64,000 nt of DNA from Mycobacterium lepraemurium (lineage in GTDB: Bacteria > Actinomycetota > Actinomycetes > Mycobacteriales > Mycobacteriaceae). The stretch lies in NCBI GenBank assembly GCA_002291465.1, contig CP021238.1:1550001-1614000 (forward strand). The letters run 5' to 3'. Under the pieces are notes generated by a model, which was not told where the DNA came from, did no database searches, and worked only from the letters and a program-made list of their open reading frames with translations. Both the position numbers and the translations under genes were made by a program. Numbering within the stretch: the stretch's first letter is position 1; each line of letters opens with the position of its first letter. Positions 46,225-54,394 of this stretch are shown in pieces.

Positions 46225-47485
46225 TCAGGACTTTGGTGGCGATCCTTCGGGTTTGGGGCGTGGGCCGCGGGGTCTACCGTTGCCGACGTATGTGATGCCG
46301 GGTGAGGGTCGGGTGTGCTCGGCGAGGACTTCGCCGTCGGTGTCGATCACGATGATCTTGTCGCCGTCGCTGACGACCAGGACGTGTTCGAAGGCGCGTT
46401 GCACGTCGACCATGTAGGTGACTGAGTCCAGCCCGATGGTGCCCGCAGTGGTTACCCATCTCATGACGGTGCCGACAGGCAGGTCCAACGGCACTCGTGG
46501 CGCGGGCCGGTCGAACAGTGGCCGAACGGGTTCGGGGCGTGGGGCCTCGGCCTTCGGTGCCGCGTCCCACGCGGTCAGCGGTGTGACGCGCCCGGGGAGC
46601 CCTTGGTGGGGTCTTTCGGTGTTGTAGATGTGGTCGAACGCGTCCACCTGGGCTTGCAACTGATCGAGCGTCTCAGCGAGTGACTGCTTGTCCAGATAGC
46701 GGAACAGCGTCTGGTGAAAGCGTTCGTTTTTTCCCTGAGTGGTCGGTTTGTAAGGCTTGCCGGTGATCGCTTCGACCCCGAGCGCACTTGCGTGTTCGAC
46801 GAGTTGACCGATGTAGCCACGGCGGGGACGGGTTCAACGCAGCACCGTTGTCGCTCAGGAGCCGTTGGGGCACCCCGTGGGCGGCCACCGCCTTGTCAAA
46901 GACGGCGATCGCGGCCTCGGCGGTCTCACCCCAGGCCACGTGCGAGGCCACGGCGTAGCGAGAGTGGTCGTCGATGAGCTGGAAGATCACGCAGGTGCGC
47001 CCACCGGTCAGCACGTACTCGGTGCCGTCCAGCTGCCAGCACGCGTTCGGTGCGGGATAGACGAACCGCCGCCATGCCGAACGAGGCTTCTTCCTGGGCT
47101 CCAGTCGAGCCACGCCGGCCTCACGGAAGATGCGTGCCAGCGACGCCGTGGAGGGGACCTGTTCTAGGCCCATCGCGCGCATCTTCTCGTGCACACTGAT
47201 CGGCCCGTGGTCCAAACCGGAGGACTCTAGAGCGACACGCACTGCCACGGCCTGCGCTTTGACTTCATCGCTGAACTTCGACGGGCTCGATTTCGGTCGT
47301 CGGGCCCTGGGCTCGAAGACCGCGGCCGGCCCCTCGGTCTTGGCGCGTTTTCGCAACCCGTAGAACGATTTTCGGGAGACGCCATGCTCGGCGCAAAACG
47401 TCGAGACCACCCCACGGGGCGCATCATCAGGCCACTGCGAGATCGCCAGACGGACACGAGGATCGATAGGTTCATGAACAGCCAC
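46225..47485 (-). pseudogene. IS481-family transposase, frameshifted
   Basis: From GTG 47485 (VAVHEPIDPRVRLAISQW): N-terminal helix-turn-helix domain, then a DDE integrase core with the first Asp in WQLDGTEYVLTGG and the second in LLSDNGAALNP. An extra C at about 46829 then breaks the frame. The third catalytic residue (Glu in GKNERFHQTL) and the C-terminal part (DHIYNTERPHQGL onward to 46225) are in another frame. Length 1,261 bp equals 420 codons plus one base. The element cannot move without help from a related active copy. Confidence 0.9.
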
Positions 47486-47532
47486 CGCCCGAGCATTGCG
47501 GCCAGAACTGTCACCACCAAGACCACCCGAAC

Positions 47533-47583
47533 TGTCACCGATGTCCTGATGCAGAACTATCACCGATGTCCTGGGAGATGACA
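47533..47583 (-). repeat. Right terminal inverted repeat of the IS481-family element
   Basis: Ends CTGGGAGATGACA at 47583. An ATG inside its last bases (47578) opens a frame that runs into the neighbouring radical SAM gene. Confidence 0.85.
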
Positions 47584-47615
47584 GTGGGCGAATCAGGCTG
47601 TGGGCGAATCAGGCC
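47584..47615 (+). repeat. 16-bp tandem duplication beside the IS right end
   Basis: GTGGGCGAATCAGGCT (47584-47599) is followed by GTGGGCGAATCAGGCC (47600-47615), 15 of 16 identical. It touches the IS boundary and covers the place where the radical SAM gene should start. Confidence 0.85.
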
Positions 47616-48623
47616 GTCGCGGTCAACGGGAAACCCGTCGAGGACGGGGCGCCGCCGGGGCTGCAACGCCTCGGCCTGGTGCGCAGCGTGTGCGCGGCCC
47701 CAGTTCGAGGGCATCACCTTCCACGAGGTGCTGTGCAAATCCGCGCTGCACAAGGTGCCGAACGCCTCGGCGCTGCCGTTCCGCTACACCGTCAACGGCT
47801 ACCGAGGCTGCTCGTACGCCTGCCGGTACTGCTTCGCCCGGCCCAGCCACGAATACCTGGAGTTGAACTGCGGCAACGACTTTGACACCCAGGTCGTCGT
47901 CAAGACCAACGTCGCACAGGTGCTGCGCCGGGAACTGCAGCGGCCGTCGTGGCGGCGCGAGACCGTCGCGCTGGGCACCAACACCGATCCCTACCAGCGG
48001 GCCGAGGGCCGGTACGCGCTGATGCCCGGCATCATCGGCGCACTGGCCGAATCGGGTACCCCGCTGTCGATCCTGACCAAGGGCACGCTGCTGCGCCGGG
48101 ACCTGCCGCTGATCGCGGACGCCGCCGCGCGGGTTCCGGTTTCGGTGGCGGTGTCGCTGGCCGTAGGCGACGCGGAGCTGCACCGCGACGTCGAGCCGGG
48201 CACCCCGACGCCGCAGGCACGCCTGGGTCTAATCAGCGCGATCCGCGCCGCCGGACTGGACTGCCACGTGATGGTGGCGCCGGTGCTGCCGTACCTCACC
48301 GATTCCGTCGAGCACCTCGACGACCTGCTTGGCCAGATCGCGGCCGCCGGCGCGGGCAGCGTCACGGTCTTCGGCCTGCACCTGCGCGGCTCGACCCGGG
48401 GCTGGTTCATGGAATGGCTGGCCCGCTCGCATCCCGAGCTGGTCGGCTGCTACGGGAGCTGTACCGCCGCGGCGCCTACCTGCCCCCGAGCTATCGCGAC
48501 ATGCTGCGGCGCCGCGCCGCCCCGCTGATCGCCAAGTACCGGCTGGGCGGCGATTACCGCCCGTTCTCCCGAGCGGTTGCGGCCGCGCCGGCGCCCGAAC
48601 CCGCTCAGCCGACGCTGTTCTGA
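47598..48623 (+). pseudogene. Radical SAM protein (Rv2578c-like), 5' end lost and two frameshifts
   Basis: The native frame begins WANQAVAVNGKPVED at about 47598 but has no start codon; the IS and a tandem duplication lie there. A +1 change at about 47690 moves the gene to the frame of PQFEGITFHEVLCKSALHKV. The cluster-binding motif CSYACRYC and LGTNTDPYQRAEGRY are intact. A missing C at about 48452 sends the last 55 codons (ELYRRGAYLPPSYRDML onward, stop 48623) out of frame. The family resembles SplB-like radical SAM proteins. A chimeric frame from 47578 to 48528 stays open and would encode the radical SAM core with foreign ends. Confidence 0.85.
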
Positions 48624-48653
48624 CAAGCCGGAAAACCCGACAACTCCGAAAAC

Positions 48654-50264
48654 TCAGCGCGCCCCGTCGCCGCGCGGCTTGGTCAGCGTGAATCGGTCGA
48701 TCACCGACATCTCGCCGAGCGGGCCGGTCAGCGCGTAATGCGTCGCGCTGATCGAGGTGTTGCCGCCGGCCGGGCCCGGGTCGACGTCGAAAGTCACGAA
48801 GACGTAAGGGTTGTCGCGGTCACGGAACGCCGACCACGGCGCGTCCTCGATGACGTAGATCGGCGCCTTGCGCCCCAGCCCGGGGTCGAACGCGCTCACG
48901 CCGGTCAGCACCCGGCAGCGGGGCTCGGGGAAGAACATCGCGTTGCTCAGCGCCGACGTGCCGCCGCCGCCGATGACCAGGTGCACCGTGCCGCGCGTGG
49001 CGTCGATGAGGTCGCTGCGGGTGTCCACCGGTATCGGGGTACGGGTGTCGGTGCCCAGCGCGCCGCGCAACGGGTGCGAGCGCTCGTAGTGATGCCCGTG
49101 GCCGCATACCACCAGATCGACCTGATACTGGTCGAACAGCGGCAGCCATTCCTGGCGGATGCCCAGATCGGCGCCGTTGGTCTGGTCCGCGGTGGAGATC
49201 GCCGTCTGGTGCATGCACACCACCAGCCAGTCGACGTCCGGGTCGCGCCGCGCCGCGGCGAGTTCGGTTGCCATCCAACGCTTTTGCTCCCCGCCCGAAT
49301 AGCCGTGCACGTAGGAGTTGCCGCCGTCCTGAAAGGCCACGTCGTCGTTGTTGAGGCTGATCACCCGCACCGACCCGGCGGTGAACGAATACCACAGGCC
49401 GCGGGTTTGCGGGCTGGACCCCGAGTCGGGCAATGCGAAATACGTCTGGTAGGCGCCGTAACCGATTGGGCCGTTGCCCAATTCGTTCTCGTGATTGCCC
49501 GCCGCCGGCATCCACGGCCGAAACCGCGCCGAGCGTGAGTTGTTCTCGAACCAATCGGACCAGGTGCGGATCCGGTTTTGAGCCAGGTTGGTGTAACACA
49601 GGTCGCCGTTGACCAGGTTGAACAGCGGGCCGATCCGCTCGATGGCCATGGTGGTGTCCGCCGCGGCCGGTGAGCCGATGTTGTCGGTGGCGTACCGCCC
49701 GTTGGGCATCTTGGCCAGCGTGGGCGTCGACTGATCGCTGAAGCTGGTTAATCGCAAGGGTTTTCGGCCCATCGGCGCGGTCCGCACGGTGCCCTGCTGG
49801 GGCTGCGCGCCGTCGTGCAGCGCGGCGTAGACATAGTCGGTGTCCAGCGTCAGGCCGGTCAGCCGGGCATGGTTGACCCGAACTTCGATGCCCGACTTCG
49901 CATCCCGGTAGGTTCGGGTGTCGGCGGCCACCGTGCGGCCGAACCCGGACGCCGGGGTTCCAAACACGACGCGCGGATTGCGCACGGCGTCGGTGCTGTG
50001 CCAGGACACCACCACCTCGGTGCCGGCGTTCTTTCCGAACTGCAGGTGCAGCCCGGCCACCGGCGGTGCGCCGTTGCGGTCGGGCTGCAGCCACGGCCAG
50101 GGCCCTCTCGAGCGCGTGGACTGCGACCACAGCAGCGTGGCGCCGCCGCCGACGCCTACCCCCAACGCCGCCGACACGGCGCCGGTGGTCAGCAACCGGC
50201 GGCGGGTGACGCCGGGCGCGTCGGCGCCGGCCGGGTTCGGGGGCTGGGTGGGCTCATCGCTCAT
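48654..50264 (-). CDS. Tat-exported metallophosphatase (purple acid phosphatase-like)
   Basis: 536 residues from ATG 50264, orthologous to Rv2577. The N-terminus has a twin-arginine signal (TRRRLLTTGAVSAALGVG). A fibronectin-like domain is followed by a calcineurin-type phosphoesterase: TSFSDQST, LVNGDLCYTN, PAAGNHENE, VVCMHQTA and CGHGHHYERSHP are the metal-binding motifs. It should hydrolyse phosphate esters outside the membrane. The frame is open upstream of ATG 50264, but the Tat motif fixes the start. Divergent from the small secreted protein gene. Confidence 0.88.
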   Translation of the reverse strand: MSDEPTQPPNPAGADAPGVTRRRLLTTGAVSAALGVGVGGGATLLWSQSTRSRGPWPWLQPDRNGAPPVAGLHLQFGKNAGTEVVVSWHSTDAVRNPRVVFGTPASGFGRTVAADTRTYRDAKSGIEVRVNHARLTGLTLDTDYVYAALHDGAQPQQGTVRTAPMGRKPLRLTSFSDQSTPTLAKMPNGRYATDNIGSPAAADTTMAIERIGPLFNLVNGDLCYTNLAQNRIRTWSDWFENNSRSARFRPWMPAAGNHENELGNGPIGYGAYQTYFALPDSGSSPQTRGLWYSFTAGSVRVISLNNDDVAFQDGGNSYVHGYSGGEQKRWMATELAAARRDPDVDWLVVCMHQTAISTADQTNGADLGIRQEWLPLFDQYQVDLVVCGHGHHYERSHPLRGALGTDTRTPIPVDTRSDLIDATRGTVHLVIGGGGTSALSNAMFFPEPRCRVLTGVSAFDPGLGRKAPIYVIEDAPWSAFRDRDNPYVFVTFDVDPGPAGGNTSISATHYALTGPLGEMSVIDRFTLTKPRGDGAR

Positions 50265-50352
50265 GTCTGCTTCATACCCGAGCCGGGTGAGCGCGGGCGC
50301 AGCCGCCGGTAAACAGCGAACCGTCGCTAACGAATCCGGTAGCGTTTTCGAT

Positions 50353-50745
50353 ATGACGAACGTGCACAGGACAGCGAGCGCGATCTCAGCGGTGACGATG
50401 GCCGTGGCGGCGGTGCTCACGCCGGCGGCGGCGCATGCGGACGGCCACCAGGTGACCTACACCGTGACGAGCCCCAACAATGTGACCGCCAACGTCTCCT
50501 ACGTGAACGCCGACCCGTCGAAGTTCTCGACCAGCGTGCAGGCCCCGCTCAGCGGCGGAACGCCGGTCACCTACGCCGCCACGCTGGCAAACCCGAACCA
50601 GTTCGCCAGCATCACGGCCAGCGGCATGCTGCACTGGCCGGACTCGAGCAACGGCCCCGCCCAGTTCCACTGCGAGATCGCCGTGGACGGCCAGGTGGTC
50701 GTGCAGCAGGACGCAACGACCACCGTCACCTGCCGGCCCAGCTAG
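50353..50745 (+). CDS. Small secreted protein (Rv2576c-like)
   Basis: 130 residues with a Sec signal peptide (MTNVHRTASAISAVTMAVAA, cleavage after AAAHA). The mature 100 residues are a beta-rich domain beginning HQVTYTVTSPNNVTANVSYV with a Cys pair (HCEIAV and TCRPS) that may be disulfide-linked. This resembles MmpS-like or other mycobacterial exported proteins of unknown function. ATG 50353 is supported by the complete signal peptide. It is divergent from the phosphatase, sharing an 88-bp control region. Confidence 0.75.
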   Translation: MTNVHRTASAISAVTMAVAAVLTPAAAHADGHQVTYTVTSPNNVTANVSYVNADPSKFSTSVQAPLSGGTPVTYAATLANPNQFASITASGMLHWPDSSNGPAQFHCEIAVDGQVVVQQDATTTVTCRPS

Positions 50746-51299
50746 TCAGCCGGCGAATGCCGCGCTTCCCGGTTCGGCGTGCGCCCCCGCGACGACCTCG
50801 GCCGGTTCCGGCCCGACCGAGCGGACCTTGTGGCTGACCGAGTCGTCGAAATACGCGCTGTAGCCGGGCCCGAGCGTGAACGTCTGGTCGCCGTAGTCGA
50901 GCTCGACCCTGCCGGCGTGCACGAACAGGGACTCCTGGCCGGCGTGCTCGGGGTACGGGTCGTCGGCCAGCTGTTCGGTGGGGCGAATCACGAACGGCGA
51001 CACGGTCTTTCCCAGCATCGACGAGGCCAGTACCCGGTAGCGCCGGCCCCGGGGCCACCGGCGCGCTCGGCAGCGATCTTCTCCCGGGCCGCCTCGTCGG
51101 AGAACAGCCGCCCGACGTCGACGTCGAGGGCTCGCGCGACCTTCAAGGCGACCGCGATCGACGGGGTGCTCTGGCCGCGTTCGATTTTGGACAGGTAGCT
51201 CTTGGTTAGGCCGGTCTGCGCCGCCAGCGCCTCCAGGGTGAGGCCGCGTTGCCTGCGGACAGGACGCAGCAGTGCTGTAACGCGGCTCCTATGACACAA
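50746..51299 (-). pseudogene. XRE-cupin transcriptional regulator, frameshifted
   Basis: The N-terminal part is a classic XRE helix-turn-helix (LEALAAQTGLTKSYLSKIER, then PSIAVALKVARALDVDVGRL). The C-terminal part, in another frame, is a small cupin (YPEHAGQESLFVHAGRVELD) ending at 50746. A single-base change near 51040-51060 breaks them; the restored junction would read YRVLASSMLGKTVSPFVI. As read, only the DNA-binding domain (103 residues) is made, with a meaningless tail. TTG 51299 is the only in-frame start found, and it lies in the left arm of an inverted repeat. Confidence 0.85.
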
Positions 51300-51326
51300 G
51301 GTTTCCTAACCTGCTACATTGTGTCA
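51292..51326. promoter_or_regulatory. Inverted repeat TGACACAA-N19-TTGTGTCA, divergent operator
   Basis: Perfect 8-bp arms at 51292-51299 and 51319-51326 lie between the XRE-cupin gene and the aldolase gene. The right arm ends one base before the aldolase ATG (51328). This is the expected position for the operator of the divergent XRE regulator, controlling both directions. Confidence 0.6.
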
Positions 51327-51327
51327 C

Positions 51328-52125
51328 ATGGCCAGCACGTTCACCGATTCGAAATCGGAATTGATGCGCCGGGCTGCCGAGCAGTTGACGGCGTTGCAGA
51401 GCCAGGACGCCGCCGAATCGCCGTTGACCACCCGCCAGAAGCTGGCCCTGACCTGCCGGGCGCTGTTCGACGCCGGGCACGACTCCGGGCTGGTCGGGCA
51501 GATCACCGCCCGCGCCGAGGCCGACGGCACCTACTACACCCAGCGGCTCGGCCTGGGCTTCGACGAGATCACCGACGGCAATCTGCTGCTGGTCGACGAG
51601 GACCTCAATGTCCTCGAGGGTGACGGAATGGCCAACTCCGCCAACCGCTTTCACAGCTGGATCTACCGTGCCCGCCCCGACGTGCAGTGCATCGTGCACA
51701 CCCACGCGTTCCACGTGGCGGCCCTGTCCATGCTGGAGGTCCCGCTGGTGGTATCCCACATGGACACCACCCCGCTGTACGACGACTGCGCGTTTCTGGC
51801 GGACTGGCCAGGCGTGCCCGTCGGCAACGAGGAGGGGGAGATCATCACCGCCGCGCTGGGCGACAAGAAGGCGGTGCTGCTGGCCCACCACGGCCACGTC
51901 ATCGCCGGCGCCAGCATCGAGGAGGCGTGCTCGTTGGGAATCCTCATCGAGCGTGCCGCCAAGCTGCAGCTGGCCGCGATGGCCGCCGGCACCGTCAAGC
52001 AGCTGCCCGAGGAGCTGGCCCGCGAGGCCCACGACTGGACGCTGTCGCCGCAGCGCAGCCGGGCCAACTTCGCCTACTACGCCCGCCGGGCCCTGGCCCG
52101 CCACTCCGACGCGCTGACCAGCTGA
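51328..52125 (+). CDS. Class II aldolase/adducin-family protein
   Basis: 265 residues. Zinc ligands are visible as VHTHAFHVAAL and a later AHHGHVIAG, with the catalytic acidic region DEDLNVLEG. The family includes fuculose-phosphate aldolase, ribulose-phosphate epimerase and decarboxylating relatives, so the reaction cannot be set from motifs. The next gene is a DHDPS-type lyase, so a small carboxylate or sugar-acid catabolic pathway is plausible. ATG 51328 lies right at the operator, so the mRNA may be leaderless. Not known to me at this locus in M. tuberculosis. Confidence 0.85.
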   Translation: MASTFTDSKSELMRRAAEQLTALQSQDAAESPLTTRQKLALTCRALFDAGHDSGLVGQITARAEADGTYYTQRLGLGFDEITDGNLLLVDEDLNVLEGDGMANSANRFHSWIYRARPDVQCIVHTHAFHVAALSMLEVPLVVSHMDTTPLYDDCAFLADWPGVPVGNEEGEIITAALGDKKAVLLAHHGHVIAGASIEEACSLGILIERAAKLQLAAMAAGTVKQLPEELAREAHDWTLSPQRSRANFAYYARRALARHSDALTS

Positions 52126-52136
52126 GGAGTCAACCC

Positions 52137-53012
52137 TTGACCGAACGCAAGATCCACGGCACCATCGCCTACCCGGTTACGCCCTTCGCCGACAACGGGA
52201 TTGACACCGAGCGGCTGGCCGCGCTGGTCGAGCGGCTGGTGTCTGCTGGCGTGCACGCGGTCGCGCCGTTGGGCAGCACCGGCGAGCTGGCCTACCTGGA
52301 GGAGCCCGAAGTCGACGCCGTGATCGACACCACCCTGAGCGCCGTCACCGGCCGGGTGCCGGTGATCGTGGGGGTGTCGGATGTGACCACCGCCAAGACG
52401 ATTCGGCGCGCCCAATACGCGCAGCGGGCCGGGGCGGACGCGGTGATGATCCTGCCGGTGTCCTACTGGAAGCTCACTGAGCGGGAGATCTTCCATCACT
52501 ACCGCAGCATCAGCGACGCCATCTCGATTCCGATCATGGCCTACAACAACCCGGCCACCAGCGGCGTGGGCATGCCGCCGGAGCTGCTGGTGCGGATGTT
52601 CGAATCCATCGACAACGTGGCCATGGTCAAGGAGTCCACCGGCGACCTGACCCGGATGCGGCGCATCGCCGAGCTGTCCGGGAACCGGCTGCCCTTCTAC
52701 AACGGCAGCAACCCGCTGGTTCTTGACGCGCTGAAGGCCGGGGCGTCCGGATGGTGCACGGCCGCACCGTGTTTGCGGCCACAACCATGCATCGACCTGT
52801 ACGACGCGGTGCGCGCGAACGACCTCGACACCGCGCAGCGACTCTACGACGACCTCAAGCCGCTGCTCACCTTCATCGTGGCCGGCGGGCTGGCTACCAC
52901 CGTCAAGGCCGGCCTGGAGTTGCTCGATTTCAAAGTCGGCGACCCGCGCGCGCCGTTGCTGCCGCTCGACGAGCAGGGCCGCACCGAGTTGCGCAAACTG
53001 CTTGCGGCCTAA
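52137..53012 (+). CDS. Dihydrodipicolinate synthase-family aldolase/lyase
   Basis: A 291-residue TIM-barrel lyase of the DapA/NAL superfamily. GSTGE (46-50) binds the keto-acid carboxylate, Tyr136 (YNNP) and Schiff-base Lys165 (VKESTGD) are in place. Genome context argues against true DapA. TTG 52137 is the start, with GAGGAG seven bases before it. It is 11 bases downstream of the aldolase gene and likely co-transcribed. The stop codon overlaps the stop of the convergent metallopeptidase gene. Confidence 0.85.
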   Translation: MTERKIHGTIAYPVTPFADNGIDTERLAALVERLVSAGVHAVAPLGSTGELAYLEEPEVDAVIDTTLSAVTGRVPVIVGVSDVTTAKTIRRAQYAQRAGADAVMILPVSYWKLTEREIFHHYRSISDAISIPIMAYNNPATSGVGMPPELLVRMFESIDNVAMVKESTGDLTRMRRIAELSGNRLPFYNGSNPLVLDALKAGASGWCTAAPCLRPQPCIDLYDAVRANDLDTAQRLYDDLKPLLTFIVAGGLATTVKAGLELLDFKVGDPRAPLLPLDEQGRTELRKLLAA

Positions 53013-53887
53013 CCTAAGTCGGGCGCGGAGAAGGTGTTGCACTGCTTCTGGTCGCCGGTCTGGTACCCGATGGTGAACCACTTCTGGCGCTGCTCGGAGG
53101 AACCGTGCGTCCAGGACTCGGGGTTGACCCGGCCGGTCGCCTGCTTCTGGATGCGGTCGTCGCCCACCGACGCGGCGGCCGACAGCGCGTCGGCGATGTC
53201 CTTGTCGCTCAACGGCTCCAGGTAGGGCACACCGGTGTTCTCCTGCTTGACCGTGGAGGCGTAGTGCGCCCAGATGCCGGCGTAGCAGTCGGCCTGCAGC
53301 TCGGTGCGCACCCCGTTGCCGCCGGCGCCCTGCGCGCCCTGCTGGGAGCGGCCCAACACGCCCTGCAGGTTCTGCACGTGGTGGCCGTACTCATGGGCCA
53401 CCACGTACTCCTGCGCGAAAGGCCCACCGCTGGAACCGAATCGGCCGACCAGCTCCTGGAAGAAGTCGGTGTCAAAGTACGCCGTCTGGTCCACCGGGCA
53501 GTAGAACGGCCCGACCGCGGTGGTGGCCGGGCCGCAGCCGGTGTTCACCCGGCCGGTGAACAACCGCATGTGCGGTCGGGTGTAGCGCGGCATCAGCTGA
53601 TGCCACACCGCGTCCACCGAGTTCCCGGTGGTGACCACGCGGCACTGCACGTACTTGTTGGCGTCGGTGCCGGTCTTGCACTGGCTCAGGTCGAACCCGG
53701 GCGCCGAGTAGCCGCCGGTGTTGGTCTGCTGCTGGGGCATGACGCGGCCCGGGTCGACGCCGAGGAACAACGCGCCGAGCAGGATGATCAGCCCGAGGGC
53801 GCCGCCCCCGACGGCCATTCCCATCCCGCCGCCGCCGGACGAGGACGCGGTGCTGGTGTCGATCTGCATGCCCTCGTTAAAGGTCAT
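53009..53887 (-). CDS. Putative neutral zinc metallopeptidase (YpfJ family)
   Basis: 292 residues, orthologous to Rv2575. A TM helix at residues 23-43 (GMAVGGGALGLIILLGALFL) anchors an extracytoplasmic domain with the zinc motif HEYGHH at 165-170 and the third-ligand region ELQADCYAGIW. Several cysteines (70, 82, 118, 130) may form disulfides. The physiological substrate is unknown. ATG 53887 begins nine bases after the upstream SRPBCC gene stop. Confidence 0.9.
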   Translation of the reverse strand: MTFNEGMQIDTSTASSSGGGGMGMAVGGGALGLIILLGALFLGVDPGRVMPQQQTNTGGYSAPGFDLSQCKTGTDANKYVQCRVVTTGNSVDAVWHQLMPRYTRPHMRLFTGRVNTGCGPATTAVGPFYCPVDQTAYFDTDFFQELVGRFGSSGGPFAQEYVVAHEYGHHVQNLQGVLGRSQQGAQGAGGNGVRTELQADCYAGIWAHYASTVKQENTGVPYLEPLSDKDIADALSAAASVGDDRIQKQATGRVNPESWTHGSSEQRQKWFTIGYQTGDQKQCNTFSAPDLG

Positions 53888-53896
53888 GACACGCTC

Positions 53897-54385
53897 CTAA
53901 GGTTGCCGGGTCGCTAGGGAGTCGGTGTAGCTGCGCAGGTTGCGCAGAAAGCGGTGCAGGGCCAGGTTCAGCAGCGGCCCGACCACCGCCATCGCCGGTT
54001 TCGCCGGCCCGGCGGGTTTCTGGGCCATGGTCCAGGTCAGCCGGCAACCGCCGGGGATGACCTGAACCCGGTAGTCCTCGGCGAACGCGGCCACCGACCG
54101 GGTCGAGCACTCGTTGAACCGAAATGCCATGTGTGTGAACGGTTCCCAGGCCAGGAACTCCTCGTTGCCGACGATACTGCCGCGCATCTCGACGACCCGG
54201 GTGGTGCCCACGCCCCGCGGCTCGGGGCTGGTCCAGGTGACCTTGGTGATCACCGTCGCCCAGCGCGGCCAGGCCGCGGCGTCGGACAGCACCTCGAACA
54301 GCTGCTCGGGGGTGATGGCCAAATCGACGCTGTTGCGGAACACTGAGTCGATGAAGTCGAGGCCGACGCGCTCGCAATCGAACAT
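53897..54385 (-). CDS. SRPBCC/polyketide cyclase-fold protein (Rv2574-like)
   Basis: 162 residues of START-like fold: ITPEQLFEVLSDAAAWPRWA at the N-terminus, then VVEMRGSIVGNEEF and CRLTWTMAQKP. Such proteins bind hydrophobic ligands; no catalytic residue can be assigned. It lies between the ketopantoate reductase-like gene and the metallopeptidase gene, all on the minus strand with 9-bp gaps, so the three form an operon as in M. tuberculosis. Confidence 0.85.
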   Translation of the reverse strand: MFDCERVGLDFIDSVFRNSVDLAITPEQLFEVLSDAAAWPRWATVITKVTWTSPEPRGVGTTRVVEMRGSIVGNEEFLAWEPFTHMAFRFNECSTRSVAAFAEDYRVQVIPGGCRLTWTMAQKPAGPAKPAMAVVGPLLNLALHRFLRNLRSYTDSLATRQP

Positions 54386-54394
54386 GGGATCAAT

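Larger units (their letters stand above)
46165..47583 (-). mobile_element. IS481-family insertion sequence, about 1.42 kb
   Basis: Bounded by 51-bp imperfect terminal inverted repeats (46165-46215 and 47533-47583) with five mismatches. The single transposase gene is on the minus strand and is frameshifted. Repeated GGACATYGGTGA-type motifs inside both ends (near 46177, 46201 and 46226) look like transposase binding sites. No target-site duplication is evident between left flank CAAAACC and right flank GTGGGCG, so the element is old or its edges have rearranged. Confidence 0.85.

Noticed and set aside
46158-47590. Target-site duplication around the IS481-family element
   Set aside because: Flanks CAAAACC and GTGGGCG share no direct repeat of 4-8 bp.
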